NCBI GenBank assembly: GCA_040255525.1 | Contig: JBDZVD010000006.1 | Span: forward strand, 62,001 to 126,000 | DNA: 64,000 bases | Source of the DNA: Rugosimonospora sp040255525 | GTDB taxonomy: Bacteria; Actinomycetota; Actinomycetes; Mycobacteriales; Micromonosporaceae | Reading direction: 5' to 3' | Shown here: one piece after another, positions 45,032 through 52,456 of the stretch | How the letters are laid out: the number at the start of each line of letters is the position of its first letter | Numbering within the stretch: the first letter of the stretch is position 1 | Made by a program: the position numbers and the translations under genes | The notes under the pieces: generated by a model | Database searches by the model: none | The model's input: only the letters and a program-made list of their open reading frames with translations | Told to the model about the DNA's origin: nothing

Positions 45032-45129
45032 GACATCCAGTCAAACACCGCCCCTCGGGGGCCGCTACCGGCTCGGCAACGGGGAGTCCCGGCAACGGTA
45101 CCGGCGCGGTACGATCACGGCCGTCTGTT

Positions 45130-45174
45130 AGGCAGATCTCCGTTCGCCATATGGCAGATCGAGGCGAACTGCCT
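45130..45174 (+). promoter_or_regulatory. Candidate operator before the Scr1 regulator gene
   Basis: GGCAGATC is repeated at 45131-45138 and 45153-45160, 22 bases apart. The region also forms an interrupted inverted repeat: AGGCAG and TTCGCC on the left against GGCGAACTGCCT on the right. It is 32 bases before the regulator start and suits autoregulation. Confidence 0.4.
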
Positions 45175-45205
45175 GCCTCTCTTGTGATCTCGCCGAGGAG
45201 GTCCG

Positions 45206-46087
45206 ATGGCCACGGGTGACCTACCGGCAGTAGCCCGGCGGCGCGTCTGGACGGCGCTGCGCAGGGCCCGGGAAGCCAAAGGTTTGACACAGGGGCAGAT
45301 CGCCGAGGAGATGGAGTGGTCCCTTTCCAAGGTGATGCGGATCGAAAAGGGCGAGGTCAACATCTCGGTGAGTGACCTGCGGGCCCTGCTCGATTATCTC
45401 GATGTGACGGATCCCGGCGAGGTCAAACAGCTGCTCGATCACGCCCGGGCGGCTCGCAGTGAGCGTCGGGCGGCCAACTCCGCGTTCCGGCAGCACCTGA
45501 ACACAGCTACCCAACAGCTGCTTCAGTACGAGGCCGAGGCGGTGGCCATCCGGTTCTACAGCCTCGTCCTGATTCCCGGGCTGTTGCAGACCGAAGCATA
45601 TGCCCGAGCTGTTTTCTCGGACATTTTCGAAGACCTGAGCCAGTCGACGATAGATGCCCGAATCGGTATTCGGATGCGTCGGCGGGAAAGCGTTCTCGAC
45701 AGACTCCAGCCGCCCGACTACCTGTTCCTGCTGGACGAATCCGTGCTCTTCCGCGAGGTCGGCGGGCCACGGGTGATGGGCGAACAGCTGATGGCCCTGC
45801 TCCGGTTCGTGCGGGAGACGTCTGTGCTGATCAGGGTCGTTCCACTTACTGAGAAGCCCACTCTCGCGATACTCGGCCCGTTTATGATCATCGACTTGGA
45901 CGGTGACGGCAGCTCACTGCTGTACCGGGAATCCGTCAACCACGAGGAGATAAGCCACAAGCCGGCCGTCGTGGGAAGGCACCGGGAAGTGTTCGAGCAG
46001 CTCTGGGCGCGCGCTCATTCGGACGCGGAGTCAGCCAGGATGATCGAAGCCGCCGCGCGGCGGATGTTGGACGACGAACCCCGATGA
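45206..46087 (+). CDS. Scr1-family XRE regulator with DUF5753
   Basis: A 293-residue regulator. The helix-turn-helix (about 14-68) contains LRRAREAKGLTQGQIAEEME and SLSKVMRIEKGEVNISVSDL. The DUF5753 ligand or partner domain (about 95-285) contains EAVAIRFYSLVLIPGLLQTE and YARAVF. Genes of this type are typically followed by DUF397 genes, as here, and the pair acts in a repressor/antirepressor manner in Streptomyces development. Composition is less G+C-rich than neighbours, suggesting mobility of the module. Confidence 0.9.
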   Translation: MATGDLPAVARRRVWTALRRAREAKGLTQGQIAEEMEWSLSKVMRIEKGEVNISVSDLRALLDYLDVTDPGEVKQLLDHARAARSERRAANSAFRQHLNTATQQLLQYEAEAVAIRFYSLVLIPGLLQTEAYARAVFSDIFEDLSQSTIDARIGIRMRRRESVLDRLQPPDYLFLLDESVLFREVGGPRVMGEQLMALLRFVRETSVLIRVVPLTEKPTLAILGPFMIIDLDGDGSSLLYRESVNHEEISHKPAVVGRHREVFEQLWARAHSDAESARMIEAAARRMLDDEPR

Positions 46088-46206
46088 ACGCGCAGTCCCA
46101 CTGATTCGCAGGGTCTCTTTGCGGTTTCCGGCGCACGATACGACCGTGGGCGCACGAAAATTTGCTCCCCGTTTTCACTGATGACACGAGAAGGGATCGG
46201 TTCAGA

Positions 46207-46401
46207 GTGCTCGGCCGACGAGAAAGACTTGAATGGCGCAAGAGCCGTCGCTGCGAGTCCGCGAGCTGTGTGGAGGTGGCGGTGACGGGAGAGGCCGTCC
46301 TCATGCGTGATTCCGGGAACGCGGCCGGACCGGTGCTACGGTTCGACCGCAATGAATGGACCTCATTTATCGAGGCCGTTCGCGGGGATCGCCTGAGGTA
46401 A
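46207..46401 (+). CDS. DUF397 protein, first copy
   Basis: A 64-residue protein with the DUF397 core WRKSRRCESASCVEVAV, GEAVLMRDSG and FDRNEWTSFIEAV. It follows the Scr1 regulator by 119 bases. GTG at 46207 with an upstream GAGAAGGGA is preferred; a TTG at 46162 is possible. DUF397 proteins are thought to bind and antagonise the neighbouring Scr1-type regulator. Confidence 0.85.
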   Translation: MLGRRERLEWRKSRRCESASCVEVAVTGEAVLMRDSGNAAGPVLRFDRNEWTSFIEAVRGDRLR

Positions 46402-46628
46402 CCGCACGACCGGGCGGCGCCGGTGATCCCCAGCGCGGATCTTCGGCGCCGCCGGCATGTCCGGACGCTGCGGGGCCGGGTACGCCCGCAGTCATCGGGA
46501 TGAATACGACGTGAATGGTACGAGCATGTCTCATGCGCGGTCCGCGCCGCTGTCCCCGTATTCCGATTCGGCAATTCGGTTCGTATCGTGGTGAGGGGCA
46601 TGACGACGGGGGTGAGGAGAGGAGTCCG

Positions 46629-46823
46629 ATGTCAGTCGTCGATGACCAGCGTTCCTGGCGCCGCGGCAGCAGATGTGAGTCCGGAGCGTGCGTTGAGGTG
46701 GCGGTCACGGCCACAGCTGTTTTCGTCCGTCACTCGGACGATCCGGGCCGTGAGCTGAAATTCTCCAGGGCGGAGTGGGAAGTGTTCCTGGCGGCCGTCA
46801 AAGAGGGAGAGGTGACCGGCTGA
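46629..46823 (+). CDS. DUF397 protein, second copy
   Basis: A 64-residue homologue of the preceding gene, with WRRGSRCESGACVEVAV, TAVFVRHSDD and FSRAEWEVFLAAVKEG. GAGGAGAGGAG before the ATG is a strong binding site. The two copies are about half identical, so they are an old duplication or separate acquisitions. A terminator follows 27 bases after the stop. Confidence 0.88.
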   Translation: MSVVDDQRSWRRGSRCESGACVEVAVTATAVFVRHSDDPGRELKFSRAEWEVFLAAVKEGEVTG

Positions 46824-46850
46824 GGCCGAGTCGGGCTCGCAGCGACGCCA

Positions 46851-46884
46851 GCGGTGAGCCTCCCGGTGGAGGGAGACTCACCGC
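46851..46884. terminator. Bidirectional hairpin terminator
   Basis: GCGGTGAG pairs with CTCACCGC and, after a C/A mismatch, CTCCC pairs with GGGAG around a six-base loop. It lies between the convergent second DUF397 gene and aceE. Confidence 0.75.
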
Positions 46885-46920
46885 CTGGACGTCGACACGG
46901 TCCCGTGAGGAGCCCGCGCG

Positions 46921-49665
46921 TCAGGAGTCACCGCCGGTCTCGCCGACCGGGGCCGCGTTCACGTCATCGATCGCGTACTTGGCTGCCGCGTCCGCCGGTA
47001 CATTCGCCGCCACCTCACCGCGCCGGGCCAGCTGGCTCAGCGTGGCGACCACGATGGACTCGGCGTCCACGTGGAAGTGCCGCCGCAGCGCGTGCCGGGT
47101 GTCGGACAGGCCGAAGCCGTCGGTACCCAGGGAGGTGTAGTCCCCGGGCACCCAGCGGGCGATCAGGTCGGGTACCGCCCGCATGAAGTCCGATACCGCG
47201 ACCACCGGTCCGGGAGCGTCCGCGAGCGCCGTCGTCACGTACGGCACCCGAGGCTCCTCGCCCGGGTGCAGCAGGTTGTACTCCTCGACCCGCTCCGCGT
47301 CGCGGCGCAACTCGGTCCAGGACGTCGCCGACCACACGTCGGCCGACACGCCCCAGTCCTGTGCCAGCAGCTCCTGAGCCCGCAGCGCCCAGCCCATGCC
47401 GGTGCCGGAGGCCAGGATCTGTGCCCGGGGTGCCCCGTCGCCCACCTTCGGGGCCGGCGAGTACCGGTAGAGGCCGCGCAGCAGACCGGGCACGTCGATG
47501 CCGGCGGGCTCGGCCGGCTGCAGGATCGGCTCGTTGTAGACGGTCAGGTAGTAGAAGACGTTCTCCGGGTTCTCGCCGTACATCCGGCGCAACCCGTCCT
47601 CGACGATGTACGCGATCTCGAACGCGTACGCCGGGTCGTAGGCCACCGCCGCCGGGTTGGTCGCCGCGATCAGCAACGAGTGCCCGTCCTCGTGCTGCAG
47701 GCCCTCGCCGTTGAGCGTGGTGCGCCCGGCGGTCGCGCCGAGCAGGAAGCCCCGCGCCATCTGGTCGGCCGCCGCCCACATGCCGTCGGCCGTGCGCTGG
47801 AAGCCGAACATCGAGTAGAAGATGTACAGCGGGATCATCGGCTCGTCGTGCGTCGCGTACGACGTGCCGGCGGCCGTGAAGGACCCCACCGAGCCGGCCT
47901 CGTTGATGCCCTCGTGGAGGATCTGCCCGCCGACGGCCTCCTTGTAGGACAGGAACAGCTCGCGGTCGACCGGGGTGTAGTTCTGCCCGTGCGGCGAATA
48001 GATCTTCGCGGTCGGGAACAGCGAGTCCATGCCGAACGTGCGGGCCTCGTCCGGGACGATCGGCACCCAGCGCTTGCCGAACTCCCTGTCCTTCATCAGG
48101 TCTTTGAGCAACCGGACGAAGGCCATGGTGGTGGCCACCTTCTGCTTGCCCGAGCCGCGCTTGACGCCGGCGTAGGCGTCCTTGGGCGGGAGGTTCAGGG
48201 GCTTGCTGGTGGTCCGCCGGATCGGCGTGTACCCGCCGAGGGCCTGGCGCCGTTCGTGCAGGTACTGGATTTCGTCGGACTTCTCGCCCGGGTGGTAGTA
48301 CGGCGGGAGGTACGGGTTCTCCTCCAGCGCCGAGTCCGGGATGTCCAGGTACAGCCGGTCCCGGAAGCCCTTGAGGTCCTCCAGGGTCAGCTTCTTCATC
48401 TGGTGGGTGGCGTTGCGGCCCTCGAAGTGCGAGCCCAGGGTCCAGCCCTTGACCGTCTTCGCCAGGATCACCGTCGGCTGCCCGGTGTGCTCCATGGCGG
48501 CCTTGTACGCCGCGTAGAGCTTGCGGTAGTCGTGGCCGCCCCGCTTGAGGTTCCAGATCTCGTCGTCGGACAGGTGCTCGACCATCTTGCGGGTGCGCGG
48601 GTCGCGGCCGAAGAAGTGCTCGCGGACGTACGCGCCGGACTCCGCCTTGTATGTCTGGTAATCGCCGTCGGGCGTCACGTTCATCAGGTTGACCAGCGCG
48701 CCATCGGTGTCGGCGGCCAGTAGCGGGTCCCACTCGCGGCCCCAGACCACCTTGATCACGTTCCAGCCGGCACCCCGGAAGAACGCCTCCAGCTGCTGGA
48801 TGATCTTCCCGTTGCCGCGTACCGGACCGTCCAGGCGCTGCAGGTTGCAGTTGATCACGAAGGTGAGGTTGTCCAGTTCCTCGCGGGCGGCCAGCCCGAT
48901 CGCGCCGAGCGACTCGGGCTCGTCCATCTCGCCGTCGCCGAGGAACGCCCATACGTGCTGCTGCGAGGTGTCCTTGATGCCCCGGTTGTGCAGGTACCGG
49001 TTGAACCGGGCCTGGTAGATCGCGTTGATCGCGCCGAGGCCCATGGACACCGTGGGGAACTCCCAGAAGTCCGGCATCAGGCGCGGGTGCGGGTACGACG
49101 GCAGGCCGCCGCCCACGTGCGACAGCTCCTGGCGGAACCCGTCGAGCTGCTGCTCGGACAGCCGACCCTCCAGGTACGCCCGCGCGTACATGCCGGGGGA
49201 GCCGTGGCCCTGGAAGAACAGCTGGTCCCCGCCACCGGGGTGGTTCTTGCCGCGGAAAAAGTGGTTGAACCCGACCTCGTAGAGGCTGGCCGAGGATGCG
49301 TACGTGGAGATGTGCCCGCCGACCCCGATCCCCGGACGCTGCGCCCGGTGCACCAGCATCGCGGCGTTCCACCGGATGTAGGCCCGGATCCTGCGCTCGA
49401 CGTGCTCGTCACCCGGGAACCAGGGCTCCCGCTCCGGCGGGATCGTGTTGATGTAGTCCGTGGTGGTCAGCGGCGGCACGCCGACCTGTCGCTCCCGGGC
49501 GCGTTCGAGGAGACGCAGCATGATGTACCGAGCGCGCTTGGCCCCACGCTCGTCGATCACGCCGTCGAGCGACTCGACCCACTCGGTTGTCTCCTCTGGG
49601 TCGATGTCCGGCAGCTGGCTGGGTAGGCCGTCGCTGATGACCGGACGCTTGCGTTCCGTGGCCAC
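46921..49665 (-). CDS. aceE: Pyruvate dehydrogenase E1 component, homodimeric type
   Basis: A 914-residue thiamine-diphosphate enzyme that decarboxylates pyruvate and passes the acetyl group to lipoyl E2. The TPP motif begins LGDGEMDEPESLGAIGLAAR and ends INCNLQ. Other AceE blocks are RPGIGVGGHISTYASSASLYEVGFNHFF and HEGINEAGSVGSFTAAGTSY. Length matches the family. GTG at 49665 follows GAAGGAA. No E2 or E3 gene is adjacent, as is usual in actinobacteria. Confidence 0.97.
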   Translation of the reverse strand: MATERKRPVISDGLPSQLPDIDPEETTEWVESLDGVIDERGAKRARYIMLRLLERARERQVGVPPLTTTDYINTIPPEREPWFPGDEHVERRIRAYIRWNAAMLVHRAQRPGIGVGGHISTYASSASLYEVGFNHFFRGKNHPGGGDQLFFQGHGSPGMYARAYLEGRLSEQQLDGFRQELSHVGGGLPSYPHPRLMPDFWEFPTVSMGLGAINAIYQARFNRYLHNRGIKDTSQQHVWAFLGDGEMDEPESLGAIGLAAREELDNLTFVINCNLQRLDGPVRGNGKIIQQLEAFFRGAGWNVIKVVWGREWDPLLAADTDGALVNLMNVTPDGDYQTYKAESGAYVREHFFGRDPRTRKMVEHLSDDEIWNLKRGGHDYRKLYAAYKAAMEHTGQPTVILAKTVKGWTLGSHFEGRNATHQMKKLTLEDLKGFRDRLYLDIPDSALEENPYLPPYYHPGEKSDEIQYLHERRQALGGYTPIRRTTSKPLNLPPKDAYAGVKRGSGKQKVATTMAFVRLLKDLMKDREFGKRWVPIVPDEARTFGMDSLFPTAKIYSPHGQNYTPVDRELFLSYKEAVGGQILHEGINEAGSVGSFTAAGTSYATHDEPMIPLYIFYSMFGFQRTADGMWAAADQMARGFLLGATAGRTTLNGEGLQHEDGHSLLIAATNPAAVAYDPAYAFEIAYIVEDGLRRMYGENPENVFYYLTVYNEPILQPAEPAGIDVPGLLRGLYRYSPAPKVGDGAPRAQILASGTGMGWALRAQELLAQDWGVSADVWSATSWTELRRDAERVEEYNLLHPGEEPRVPYVTTALADAPGPVVAVSDFMRAVPDLIARWVPGDYTSLGTDGFGLSDTRHALRRHFHVDAESIVVATLSQLARRGEVAANVPADAAAKYAIDDVNAAPVGETGGDS

Positions 49666-49684
49666 AGGCGTTCCTTCTCGACGT

Positions 49685-49707
49685 GGTTAATGGTTCCTCA
49701 GGTTAAT
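49685..49707 (-). promoter_or_regulatory. Direct repeats upstream of aceE
   Basis: GGTTAAT at 49685-49691 and 49701-49707 lies 16 bases apart, 20 to 42 bases before the aceE start. It is markedly A+T-rich for this genome and could be a regulator or promoter element. Evidence is positional only. Confidence 0.25.
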
Positions 49708-49791
49708 CCTGCCCGCCGGGGGGTACCCGCGTCACGTTGAAGGGGCCACAACTGTCACACGCGACACATACCGGCCGGTAACCTTCGTCTC

Positions 49792-50196
49792 ATGCGTTCC
49801 GAAGTGATCACCGTGCGGACCGGGAACCGGCCGACCGTGCGGGACATTACCGCCGAAGCGTCCGACTTCGCCAGCGGGCAGGGCGACGGCCTTTTGCACC
49901 TGTTCGTCCCGCACGCGACCGCTGGGGTCGCCCTGATCGAGACGGGATCGGGCTCGGACGATGACCTGGTGCGGGCGATCGGCGACCTGTTGCCGGCCGA
50001 CGACCGCTGGCGGCACCGGCACGGCTCGCCGGGACACGGTCGCGACCACGTGCTGCCGGCGTTCATCCCGCCGTACGCGACGGTGCCGGTGCTCGACGGC
50101 CGGCTGGCGCTGGGCACCTGGCAGTCGATCTGCCTGGTCGATCCGAACGGCGACAACCCGACCCGTCAGGTCCGGCTGTCCTTTCTGCCCGGCTGA
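49792..50196 (+). CDS. YjbQ/UPF0047 family protein
   Basis: A 134-residue single-domain protein of the YjbQ family, which has a weak thiamine-phosphate synthase-like activity in some bacteria. Hallmarks are LHLFVPHATAGVALIETG and the metal-binding histidines in HGSPGHGRDHVLPAFI, then LGTWQSICLVDPNG. It diverges from aceE, a TPP enzyme, which may or may not be meaningful. Confidence 0.92.
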   Translation: MRSEVITVRTGNRPTVRDITAEASDFASGQGDGLLHLFVPHATAGVALIETGSGSDDDLVRAIGDLLPADDRWRHRHGSPGHGRDHVLPAFIPPYATVPVLDGRLALGTWQSICLVDPNGDNPTRQVRLSFLPG

Positions 50197-50226
50197 CGTC
50201 TCCTTTGCGCCGCACGGTGCGGGTGC

Positions 50227-50258
50227 CGCGGCCGGTCCCGGAGGAAGGACCGGCCGCG
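50227..50258. terminator. Bidirectional hairpin terminator
   Basis: CGCGGCCGGTCC and GGACCGGCCGCG form a perfect 12-bp stem with the loop CGGAGGAA. It lies between the convergent YjbQ and cellulase genes. Confidence 0.8.
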
Positions 50259-50281
50259 ACACCGGCACCAGTGGTCGGTGA

Positions 50282-51820
50282 TCAGTTGCTGACCGCCGCC
50301 AGGTGATCCTTCAGACCCTGGCCGTACGCGGTCGCCGTACCGTTGTAGTCGGAGATCAGGGAGGGCCCGGACGAGCAGTCCCAGTTGTTCCAGGTCCAGC
50401 CCAGGTACCCGACGCCGTGCGAGTCGCCCCAGTTCATCAGGGTGTCGATGAAGCCGTGCGAGCAGTCGTTCTCACCGATCTCGGACAGGGTCAGCGGTAC
50501 CTGCGCCGCCACCGGGGCGAGCTGGCTGTCGAAGCAGGACGTGTTGGAGCAGCTGTTGAAGTTGTAGATGTGCGCGAAGGCGGCGAGGTTGCCGGTGGGG
50601 TCCGTGGGCTTGTACTGCAACCACTGGGTCAGGTCGTTGGAGTACGCCAGGCCGCCGATGAGCACGACGTTCGTGTTGCCGGTCGCCCGTACTGCGTCCA
50701 GCAGTGTCTGGAAGCCGGCCACCTGGTACGTGATGCCCGGGCAGGTGCCGCCGTCCCGCCAGCACGTCCAGCCGGCGGTCTCGCTGCTGCCGCTCGCCCG
50801 CTCCGGGTACGGCTCGTTGAACAGGTCGAAGACCACCCGGTTGTCCTTGAAGGCGTTCGCCACGCCGGTCCAGAACGAGGGTGCGTACTGCGCGTCCGGC
50901 ATCGGCTTCTGGCAGGTCGCCTTCACGTCCGAGCAGCCGGATGACGGGCCGGTGTAGAGGCCGTAGTTCCAGTGCATCTCCAGGATGGGGGTGATGCCGT
51001 TGGCCAGCAGGATGTTCACGTAGTCCTTGACCGCCTGCTGGTACGCCGAGCCGGAGGTGCCGCCGGCCGGCACGTCGGACGTACCCACCCAGCACTCCTC
51101 GTTCAGCGGTACCCGGACCGCCCGGACCTTCCAGGACCGCATCGCGGTCACCGATGCCTGGTCCATCGGCCCGTCCCAGGTGCCCCGCCCCTGGATGCAG
51201 GCGAATTCGCCACCCGAGCGGTTCACGCCGAGCAGCCGGTACGTCGCCCCGGTCGAGGTGACCAGCTTGTTGCCCGACACGTGCAGGGCGGGCGCGCTGC
51301 TGGGCGGCGGATTGCTGGTCGGGGGCGCGCTGGGGGAGCGGCTCGGGGTCGGGCTGCTGGACGGGCTGGAACTGCGCGAGGGGCCGGTGGTCGGGCTGGT
51401 CGTGTCGACCGAGCCGGTGCAGGTCACCCCGTTGAGGGTGAAGGACGTGGGTACCGGGTTGCTGCCGTTCCAGCCGCCGTTGAAGCCGATCGCGACGGTG
51501 GAGCCGGTGCCGAGGTTGCCGTTGTAGCTCATGCTGGTGGCGGTGACGTGCGCGCCGCTCTGCGTGAAGTTGGCGTTCCAACCCTGGGTGATCGTCTGCC
51601 CGGCCGGGAAGTCGAAGCCCAGGCTCCAGCTGGTCAGGGCGGAGCCGAGGTTGGTGATGCCGATGTTGCCGGTGAAGCCGCCGGGCCACTGGCTCTGGAC
51701 CGTGTAAATGACGGTGCAGCCGGTGGCGGCCGCGGACGCCGGCATGGTCACCGCGGCGAAGGCGCCGGCGACCAGTGCCCCGGCCGCACCGGCCGAGAGC
51801 AGGGTTCTGCGGTATTTCAT
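50282..51820 (-). CDS. Secreted CBM2-GH5 cellulase
   Basis: A 512-residue extracellular endoglucanase. A signal peptide ends near residue 31 (TMPASAAA). A CBM2 cellulose-binding domain spans C35-C134 with surface tryptophans in QSQWPGG and FNGGWNG. A serine/proline linker (about 138-176) leads to the GH5 domain (about 178-512) with acid/base E336 in FDLFNEPYPE and nucleophile E447 in LTLSEIGEN. AGGAGA precedes the ATG at 51820. A CebR-like box sits 40 bases upstream, so it is probably induced by cellobiose. Confidence 0.95.
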   Translation of the reverse strand: MKYRRTLLSAGAAGALVAGAFAAVTMPASAAATGCTVIYTVQSQWPGGFTGNIGITNLGSALTSWSLGFDFPAGQTITQGWNANFTQSGAHVTATSMSYNGNLGTGSTVAIGFNGGWNGSNPVPTSFTLNGVTCTGSVDTTSPTTGPSRSSSPSSSPTPSRSPSAPPTSNPPPSSAPALHVSGNKLVTSTGATYRLLGVNRSGGEFACIQGRGTWDGPMDQASVTAMRSWKVRAVRVPLNEECWVGTSDVPAGGTSGSAYQQAVKDYVNILLANGITPILEMHWNYGLYTGPSSGCSDVKATCQKPMPDAQYAPSFWTGVANAFKDNRVVFDLFNEPYPERASGSSETAGWTCWRDGGTCPGITYQVAGFQTLLDAVRATGNTNVVLIGGLAYSNDLTQWLQYKPTDPTGNLAAFAHIYNFNSCSNTSCFDSQLAPVAAQVPLTLSEIGENDCSHGFIDTLMNWGDSHGVGYLGWTWNNWDCSSGPSLISDYNGTATAYGQGLKDHLAAVSN

Positions 51821-51859
51821 CGAATCTCCTCTATCGGGACGCGTTGAGGCGATCTTCGA

Positions 51860-51873
51860 TGGAAGCGCTCCCA
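51860..51873 (-). promoter_or_regulatory. CebR-like operator before the cellulase gene
   Basis: TGGAAGCGCTCCCA differs at one position from the TGGGAGCGCTCCCA palindrome bound by CebR, the cellobiose-responsive LacI-family repressor of Streptomyces and Thermobifida. It is 40 bases upstream of the cellulase start and 89 bases before marR. Confidence 0.8.
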
Positions 51874-51961
51874 CGGCATGCTCCTTGCTTACCCTTGTTA
51901 AGTCAAGGCCGCGCCGGAGGGGCCTGCCGGGCTGCCACCGATCTGGGGAGGCGGCTCGTCG

Positions 51962-52453
51962 ATGCCCAGGTCGGATAGCATGAACCGGATGCCACGTCCG
52001 CCCGCTCCGCCCGCAAGTGCGGCCACCGCCCGCCGGTCGCTGGCCGCCGAATCGGCTCAGCTCCTGCTCGCGATCGGCACCGCGCTGCGGCAGCGAACGG
52101 AGGCGCGGTACTGGCGGCTGGGCCTATCCCCGGCGGTCGCCCGGGCGCTGATCGAACTGGATGTACCGCACCCGCTCCCGGCCCGCGACCTGGCCGAACG
52201 GCTCGCCTGCGACCGGTCCAACGTGGTCGGCCTGATCGACAAGCTGGAAGAGGCGGGCCTGGTACGGCGGCAGGTCGACCCGGCCGACCGCCGGATCAAG
52301 ACGCTCGTGGTCACCGACGCCGGCCGGCGCACGCAGGTCGAGTTGCGCCGGCTGACGCAGGAGTGTGGCGCACCGCTCGACGTTTCCGACCTCACCGACG
52401 GCGAGCTGGGCAATCTCCGGGACCTCTGCGCGCGACTCGCCGTGACGTTGTAA
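51962..52453 (+). CDS. MarR-family transcriptional regulator
   Basis: A winged-helix regulator of up to 163 residues. The DNA-binding part is LPARDLAERLACDRSNVVGLIDKLEEAGLVRRQ with the wing VDPADRRIKTLVVTDAG. Three in-frame ATG codons (51962, 51980, 51989) make the start uncertain; none has a strong binding site. The dehydrogenase gene starts three bases after the stop, so the two may be co-transcribed and MarR may control it. Confidence 0.87.
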   Translation: MPRSDSMNRMPRPPAPPASAATARRSLAAESAQLLLAIGTALRQRTEARYWRLGLSPAVARALIELDVPHPLPARDLAERLACDRSNVVGLIDKLEEAGLVRRQVDPADRRIKTLVVTDAGRRTQVELRRLTQECGAPLDVSDLTDGELGNLRDLCARLAVTL

Positions 52454-52456
52454 CGC

